A stretch of 64,000 nt of DNA from Brevibacillus reuszeri (GTDB lineage Bacteria; Bacillota; Bacilli; Brevibacillales; Brevibacillaceae): NCBI RefSeq assembly GCF_002897295.1, contig NZ_BEXF01000008.1:1-64000 (forward strand), given 5' to 3'. The notes beneath the pieces are model-generated. The model saw nothing but the letters and a program-made list of their open reading frames with translations, ran no database searches and was not told the origin of the DNA. Below, piece by piece: positions 59,574-64,000 of the stretch. Position numbers and translations under genes: made by a program. The first letter of the stretch is position 1; each line of letters begins with the position of its first letter.

Positions 59574-60712
59574 TCATCGAGCTGAAAGAAGGCGAAATCC
59601 CTGCGATTCAGCAAACGGGAGAGTATGCCATCGTCGCGATTACGAAGCACGGCGTAGAAATTGCTCGCGATCTGAATCAAAAATTTCCTGGAACTGATCT
59701 GTACTACATGAGCAAGTTTGCTCGCGGCGATGAGGAAGCGCGTGGCATTCAGCTTTTTAGTGGCAGTGTGCGGATGCTGTTTCCTGCGCTTTGGCCAGTT
59801 TACAAGGGGCTCATTATTATCATTTCCCTCGGAGCGGTTGTACGCATGATCGCTCCGTTGCTCGAGGATAAAAAGAAAGATCCGGGCGTCGTCGTCATCG
59901 ATGACCGGGGAGAAAATGTAATCAGCGTACTGTCCGGTCATTTGGGTGGAGCAAACGAGCTGACACATGAGGTGGCAGCTATCATGGGGGCACGTGCAAT
60001 CATTACGACTGCATCCGATGTGCAAAAAACAATCCCTGTCGATCTGTTCGGACGCCGCTTTGGCTGGGAATGGGATTCCGATGAAAAGCTGACTCCTGTG
60101 AGTGCTTCCGTTGTAAATGAAGAGCAAGTAGCCGTCGTGAACGAATCAGGTGAACGTGATTGGTGGATGCATGACGCACCGATGCCGCCATCGATCAAGG
60201 AGTACCCTTCTATTGCGGCAGCCCAGGCCGCTTCGCCACATGCAGCACTCGTCGTTTCGCACCGCTTGCTCACTCCAGAGGAACAGACGATTTTGAACAA
60301 CGGTGTCCTGTATCGCCCAAAGGTCATCGTGCTCGGCATGGGCTGCAATCGCGGCACCTCGGCGGACGAGATCGAGGCGGTTATCAAGGAAACATTGGAT
60401 GAGCTGCAATTCTCGATTAAAAGCGTCAAGGCACTGGCAACGATCGAGTTGAAAAAAGACGAAGAGGGCCTGATTGCCGTTTGTGAAAAATACGGCTGGC
60501 CTTTTGTGTACTATTCTCCTGAGCAGCTGAATCAGGTGGAAATCAGCGACCCGTCAGATACGGTCTTTAAATTTACGGGTGCGTACGGAGTCAGCGAGCC
60601 GGCAGCCAAGCTATATGCAGGAGTAAGCGAGCTGGTGCTGACCAAGAAAAAATCGGGTAATGCGACGATTTCTGTAGGATTGATGCCTTATCACGAGGAG
60701 GGACGCTCATGA
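59570..60712 (+). CDS. cbiG: Cobalt-precorrin-5A hydrolase
   Basis: Opens the delta-lactone and releases acetaldehyde, a step unique to the anaerobic route; 380 residues. An N-terminal domain (1-120; MIAPLLEDKKKDPGVVVIDD), a central motif VISVLSGHLGGANELTHEVA (about 120-140), and a C-terminal CbiG_C domain (about 250-375; GMGCNRGTSADEIEAVIKET). Overlaps its neighbours by 4 bases on each side. Confidence 0.94.
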   Translation: MIIELKEGEIPAIQQTGEYAIVAITKHGVEIARDLNQKFPGTDLYYMSKFARGDEEARGIQLFSGSVRMLFPALWPVYKGLIIIISLGAVVRMIAPLLEDKKKDPGVVVIDDRGENVISVLSGHLGGANELTHEVAAIMGARAIITTASDVQKTIPVDLFGRRFGWEWDSDEKLTPVSASVVNEEQVAVVNESGERDWWMHDAPMPPSIKEYPSIAAAQAASPHAALVVSHRLLTPEEQTILNNGVLYRPKVIVLGMGCNRGTSADEIEAVIKETLDELQFSIKSVKALATIELKKDEEGLIAVCEKYGWPFVYYSPEQLNQVEISDPSDTVFKFTGAYGVSEPAAKLYAGVSELVLTKKKSGNATISVGLMPYHEEGRS

Positions 60713-62085
60713 CTGACAGCCGCCGTATCGTTATCGCCGGAACAGGCAGTGGAGCAGGGAAAACGACTGTCACCATCGGGCTAATGGCTGCTTTGAAGCG
60801 AAAAGGCCATACCGTACAAGGATTCAAATGCGGTCCTGACTATATCGATCCAACGTACCATACGGCAGTGACGGGCAGAGCATCCCGCAATCTGGACAGC
60901 TTTATGCTTTCCCATGACATCGTACGGGAAATATTCGTTCGGGGCAGTGCCGGAGCGGACATTTCCATCATTGAGGGTGTCATGGGCATGTACGATGGCA
61001 AGGAAGCGACCAGCGACAAAGGGAGCACAGCCGAAATCAGCATTTTGACAGAGTCACCCGTTATACTCGTCGTCAATTGCCAAAGCATGGCGCGTAGTGC
61101 AGCTGCCATTGTCAAAGGCTTTCAGCTGCTTAATCCGCAAGCGAGAATCGTTGGTGTCATCGCAAACAAGCTCGGCAGCGACGGACATTACAAAATCATC
61201 AAGGCAGCAATTGAGCAGGAGTGCGGAATCCCTGTCGTGGGCTATTTGAAGCGGGAAAATGAACTCGAGATCCCTGAGCGCCATCTCGGTCTGGTTCCAT
61301 CTGTCGAGCGAGGCGAGCTGACACCGCTTTTTGACAAGCTAGCTGATTTGATTGCGGAGTCCGTAGACTTAGAGCTGGTCTGGGAGCTTGCCAAAGCAAA
61401 ACCGCTGCAGGCGGAGCCGAAGCTGTTTGCTCCAAAAGAAGCGACTGCTGCCGTAACGATTGCGGTAGCCAAGGACCCTGCATTCCATTTTTACTATCCG
61501 GAAAATCTGGAGCTGCTTGAAGCATACGGTGCCAAGCTTGCCTTTTTCTCGCCGCTTGCTGGCGAAGGTGTGCCTGCTCATGCGGACGGGCTGTACATCG
61601 GAGGCGGATTTCCTGAGGAGTTCGCTGCCCAGCTGTCACAAAGCGAAGAGGTCCTGAATTCGGTGCGCACAGCCATCAAGAATGGTTTGCCGACACTTGC
61701 CGAGTGTGGCGGATACATGTTCTTGACGGAAGCGATTGTAACGACTGATGGAGAGCGTTATCCGATGGTAGGCCTGATTCCAGGACAAGTCACGATGCAA
61801 AAGAAGCTGGCAGCACTTGGCTATCGCGAGGTGCGCGGAAAAGAAGGCAACTTCCTGATCAGTACAGAGGAACAGGCAAAAGGTCACGAGTTCCACTATT
61901 CCACCTATAGGGCAGAAGCAGAGCTACCTCACGCCTACGAGACGAAAGGACTACGGGGAACCAAGCCGGAAGGGTACGCCGAAGGTAATTTGGTCGCAGG
62001 ATATACACATCTGCATTTTGGCTCGAATCCAGAGCTGGTAAAAAGGTGGCTGAACCGCTGCGTGGAGGTGGGGGAGCGTGCATAA
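60709..62085 (+). CDS. cbiA: Cobyrinate a,c-diamide synthase
   Basis: ATP- and glutamine-dependent amidation of the a and c carboxylates; 458 residues. N-terminal dethiobiotin-synthetase-like ATPase (IVIAGTGSGAGKTTVTIGLM, 5-24; GFKCGPDYIDPTYH) and C-terminal class I glutamine amidotransferase with catalytic Cys in LAECGGYMFLTEA and His in YTHLHFGSNP. ATGA coupling to cbiG; its stop overlaps cbiP by 8 bases. Confidence 0.96.
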   Translation: MTDSRRIVIAGTGSGAGKTTVTIGLMAALKRKGHTVQGFKCGPDYIDPTYHTAVTGRASRNLDSFMLSHDIVREIFVRGSAGADISIIEGVMGMYDGKEATSDKGSTAEISILTESPVILVVNCQSMARSAAAIVKGFQLLNPQARIVGVIANKLGSDGHYKIIKAAIEQECGIPVVGYLKRENELEIPERHLGLVPSVERGELTPLFDKLADLIAESVDLELVWELAKAKPLQAEPKLFAPKEATAAVTIAVAKDPAFHFYYPENLELLEAYGAKLAFFSPLAGEGVPAHADGLYIGGGFPEEFAAQLSQSEEVLNSVRTAIKNGLPTLAECGGYMFLTEAIVTTDGERYPMVGLIPGQVTMQKKLAALGYREVRGKEGNFLISTEEQAKGHEFHYSTYRAEAELPHAYETKGLRGTKPEGYAEGNLVAGYTHLHFGSNPELVKRWLNRCVEVGERA

Positions 62086-63595
62086 AAGCCTCCCGCTGAT
62101 GATTCAGGGCACGAGCTCGGATGCAGGAAAAAGTGCAATCGCGACAGCGTTGTGCCGCATTTTTGCCCAGGATGGCTACAAGACGGCTCCGTTTAAATCG
62201 CAAAACATGGCATTGAACTCATACGTGACCTTGGACGGAAAAGAAATTGGGCGAGCACAGGGTGTTCAGGCTGAAGCAGCGGGGATTCTTGCCACGACGG
62301 ACATGAATCCGATTTTGATCAAACCAACCCGCGACTCTGAATCGCAAATTGTGGTAAACGGCGAGCCATATAGAAATATGAAGGCATTTGCCTATCGCCA
62401 GGAATTTTTTGACGAGGGGCTTCGCATTATCGAGGAAGCGTACCAAAGACTGTCAGCCTCATACGAGCGGATTGTGATTGAGGGAGCTGGTAGTCCGGCT
62501 GAAATCAATCTGAATGACCGTGAGCTGGTGAACATGCGCGTCGCCCGGTTGACCAATGCCCCTGTCATTTTGGTAGCGGACATTGAGCGTGGCGGAGTTT
62601 TTGCCAGCCTCGTCGGAACATTGCAACTGCTGGAGCCAGCGGATCGTGATCGTGTCATCGGAGTGATCATCAACCGTTTCCGCGGAGATGTGACCCTTTT
62701 GCAGCCAGGTCTGGACTGGTTCGAGGAGTATACAGGCAAGCCAGTGCTCGGTGTGGTACCGTTCATTCCCGATTTGTGGATCGACGCGGAGGATTCGCTG
62801 ATTCTGCATAAATATCATGGACAGCGAGAGACACCGCGAGAGATTGATATCGCTGTGCTGCGCTACCCGCGCATTTCCAATTTTACGGATGTCGATCCGT
62901 TTTTTGTGGAGCCAGATTGTCGGATGCGCTTCGTTACGAGAGTCGAGGAGCTCGGGGAGCCTGATCTGATCGTGCTGCCTGGAAGTAAAAATACGCTGGA
63001 GGACCTGCAATTTTTACGCGATACTGGGCTTGCAGCGAAGGTCCAGATGCTCCATAAAAGCGGAAGAAGCTATGTTGTCGGCTTGTGCGGCGGGTACCAG
63101 ATGCTGGGTGAGTCCATCCACGATCCAGAGGGAGTAGAGTCTCCGCTAAAAGAGCTCGATGGTCTGGGATTGATCCCGATGATCACGACAATGGAAAAAA
63201 AGAAAACAACCGTCTTGTCCCGGGGGGAAGCAGTTTTTGCCGGAGAGAACATAACGGTCGAAGGCTACGAGATTCACATGGGACAGTCCGTTTATGGAAC
63301 AAATGATTCGCCGTTTATCCAAATGGGGGAGCGGATAGAAGGGTACTGTCAGGAAGAGCGTCAACTGATCGGAACCTACTTCCACGGCTTGTTTCATAAT
63401 GATCGGCTCCGTACCCTTTTGCTGAATACAATCAGGGAGAAAAAAGGACTATCGCCACTTGAAGATCGGCCATCCTTCGTTGCTCTTCGGGAACAAGGCT
63501 ACGATCTTTTGGCTGATACCGTTCGGAGCCACGTGCGATTGGATGTTATCGAAGAGCAGATGAGGGCTTATCAGGAAAAAGAGGTGCGTTTATGA
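62078..63595 (+). CDS. cbiP: Cobyric acid synthase
   Basis: Amidates the b, d, e and g carboxylates of adenosylcobyrinate diamide; 505 residues. N-terminal ATPase MIQGTSSDAGKSAIATALCR (9-28) and PFKSQNMALNSYVTLDGKEI; GATase domain with nucleophile Cys in VGLCGGYQMLGESI and His in GTYFHGLFHND. GTG start within the end of cbiA. Its stop overlaps the ATG of cobT. Confidence 0.96.
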   Translation: MHKSLPLMIQGTSSDAGKSAIATALCRIFAQDGYKTAPFKSQNMALNSYVTLDGKEIGRAQGVQAEAAGILATTDMNPILIKPTRDSESQIVVNGEPYRNMKAFAYRQEFFDEGLRIIEEAYQRLSASYERIVIEGAGSPAEINLNDRELVNMRVARLTNAPVILVADIERGGVFASLVGTLQLLEPADRDRVIGVIINRFRGDVTLLQPGLDWFEEYTGKPVLGVVPFIPDLWIDAEDSLILHKYHGQRETPREIDIAVLRYPRISNFTDVDPFFVEPDCRMRFVTRVEELGEPDLIVLPGSKNTLEDLQFLRDTGLAAKVQMLHKSGRSYVVGLCGGYQMLGESIHDPEGVESPLKELDGLGLIPMITTMEKKKTTVLSRGEAVFAGENITVEGYEIHMGQSVYGTNDSPFIQMGERIEGYCQEERQLIGTYFHGLFHNDRLRTLLLNTIREKKGLSPLEDRPSFVALREQGYDLLADTVRSHVRLDVIEEQMRAYQEKEVRL

Positions 63596-64000
63596 TGGCT
63601 AGCTTGGAAAAACAACACAGAACGATAGAACCAGTGGACCACGAGGCCAGAGAGCAGGCAAGACAGCATGTGGACCAATTGACCAAGCCGCTTGGCAGCT
63701 TAGGACGCCTAGAGGAGCTGGCAATCGAGCTGGCTGGGATGACAGGAGAGGCATTTCCGGTAGTGACGCCACCTGGAGTTCTTGTCTTTGCGGCTGACCA
63801 CGGGGTTGCGGTGGAGGGCGTATCTGCCTATCCGCAAGAAGTCACAGCGCAAATGGTCCTGAACATGGCTCATGGCGGTGCCGGCATCAACGTTTTTGCC
63901 CGCCAAATTGGTGCACTCCAAAAAATCGTGGACGTAGGAGTGCTTGCTCCTGTAGAGGCGCCTGGTGTATACAGTAAACGAATTCGTGCAGCCTCTGGAA
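63592..64000 (+). CDS. cobT: Nicotinate-nucleotide-dimethylbenzimidazole phosphoribosyltransferase, cut by the window edge
   Basis: The first 136 codons are present and the frame is open to the right edge. LTKPLGSLGRLEELAIELAG and the segment VFAADHGVAVEGVSAYPQEV, followed by MAHGGAGINVFARQ, are diagnostic of CobT, which makes alpha-ribazole phosphate for the lower ligand. ATGATG offers two adjacent starts; the first overlaps the cbiP stop (ATGA). It continues the cobalamin operon to the right. Confidence 0.94.
   Translation, partial: MMASLEKQHRTIEPVDHEAREQARQHVDQLTKPLGSLGRLEELAIELAGMTGEAFPVVTPPGVLVFAADHGVAVEGVSAYPQEVTAQMVLNMAHGGAGINVFARQIGALQKIVDVGVLAPVEAPGVYSKRIRAASG

Overview
The window looks like chromosomal DNA of an endospore-forming Firmicute of the Brevibacillus/Paenibacillaceae type. 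This is inferred from gene content: Bacillus-order qoxABCD and glnQHMP, a GlnK/GlnL pair, the Bacillus-type anaerobic cobalamin route with a CbiH-ferredoxin fusion, strong AGGAGG ribosome binding sites and many GTG/TTG starts. No rRNA, tRNA, CRISPR array, prophage or complete insertion sequence was seen. A possible transposase N-terminus is cut by the left edge.

Layout. 1-4.6 kb: aa3-type quinol oxidase qoxABCD behind a catabolite-repression (cre) match. 4.7-9.7 kb: a GNAT acetyltransferase, a polar amino-acid ABC transporter, a 56-residue small gene and an amidohydrolase. 9.8-18.3 kb: a mini FAD oxidoreductase, a DHA2 efflux pump with its PadR regulator, small hypothetical genes, an MFS transporter with a serine hydrolase, an Lrp-type regulator with a chromate transporter, and a UPF0316 protein. 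18.4-24.1 kb: a CdaR-type regulator divergent from glycerate kinase, a 2-keto-3-deoxygluconate-type permease, a LarA-type nickel racemase and LarE, a probable hydroxy-acid/sugar-acid module. 24.1-25.1 kb: a gene-free block with three 234-bp tandem copies of a long palindromic unit, followed by a second, unrelated palindrome of about 200 bp. 25.3-30.7 kb: glutamine transporter glnQHMP followed by the GlnK/GlnL two-component system. 30.8-34.3 kb (minus strand): nosD-nosL-nosY-nosF without nosZ. 34.5-39.7 kb: a small hypothetical gene, a GltB2-domain FMN protein, a peroxiredoxin with a PerR-like box, and a solitary TerD-domain protein. 39.8-46.4 kb (minus strand): a VanX-type D,D-dipeptidase, a dipeptide ABC transporter and a cupin-XRE regulator, with a shared DNA motif in front of the first two transcription units. 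46.5-64 kb: a cobalamin riboswitch and attenuator leading into an uninterrupted cobalamin operon (cobO-cobD-cobU-cobS-cobC-cbiB-cbiH-cbiX-cbiJ-cbiC-cbiD-cbiET-cbiL-cbiF-cbiG-cbiA-cbiP-cobT, the last cut by the window edge).

How the parts work together. The cobalamin operon encodes most of the anaerobic (early cobalt insertion) pathway from sirohydrochlorin to adenosylcobalamin, with almost every gene translationally coupled through ATGA, GTGA or TAATG overlaps. Sirohydrochlorin synthesis and lower-ligand synthesis must be encoded elsewhere. The sugar-acid module, the D-Ala-D-Ala/dipeptide salvage operon and the nos cassette without its reductase are the parts where known families appear in unusual combinations. 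The palindromic array at 24.1-24.8 kb is the clearest structure that no recognised feature explains.
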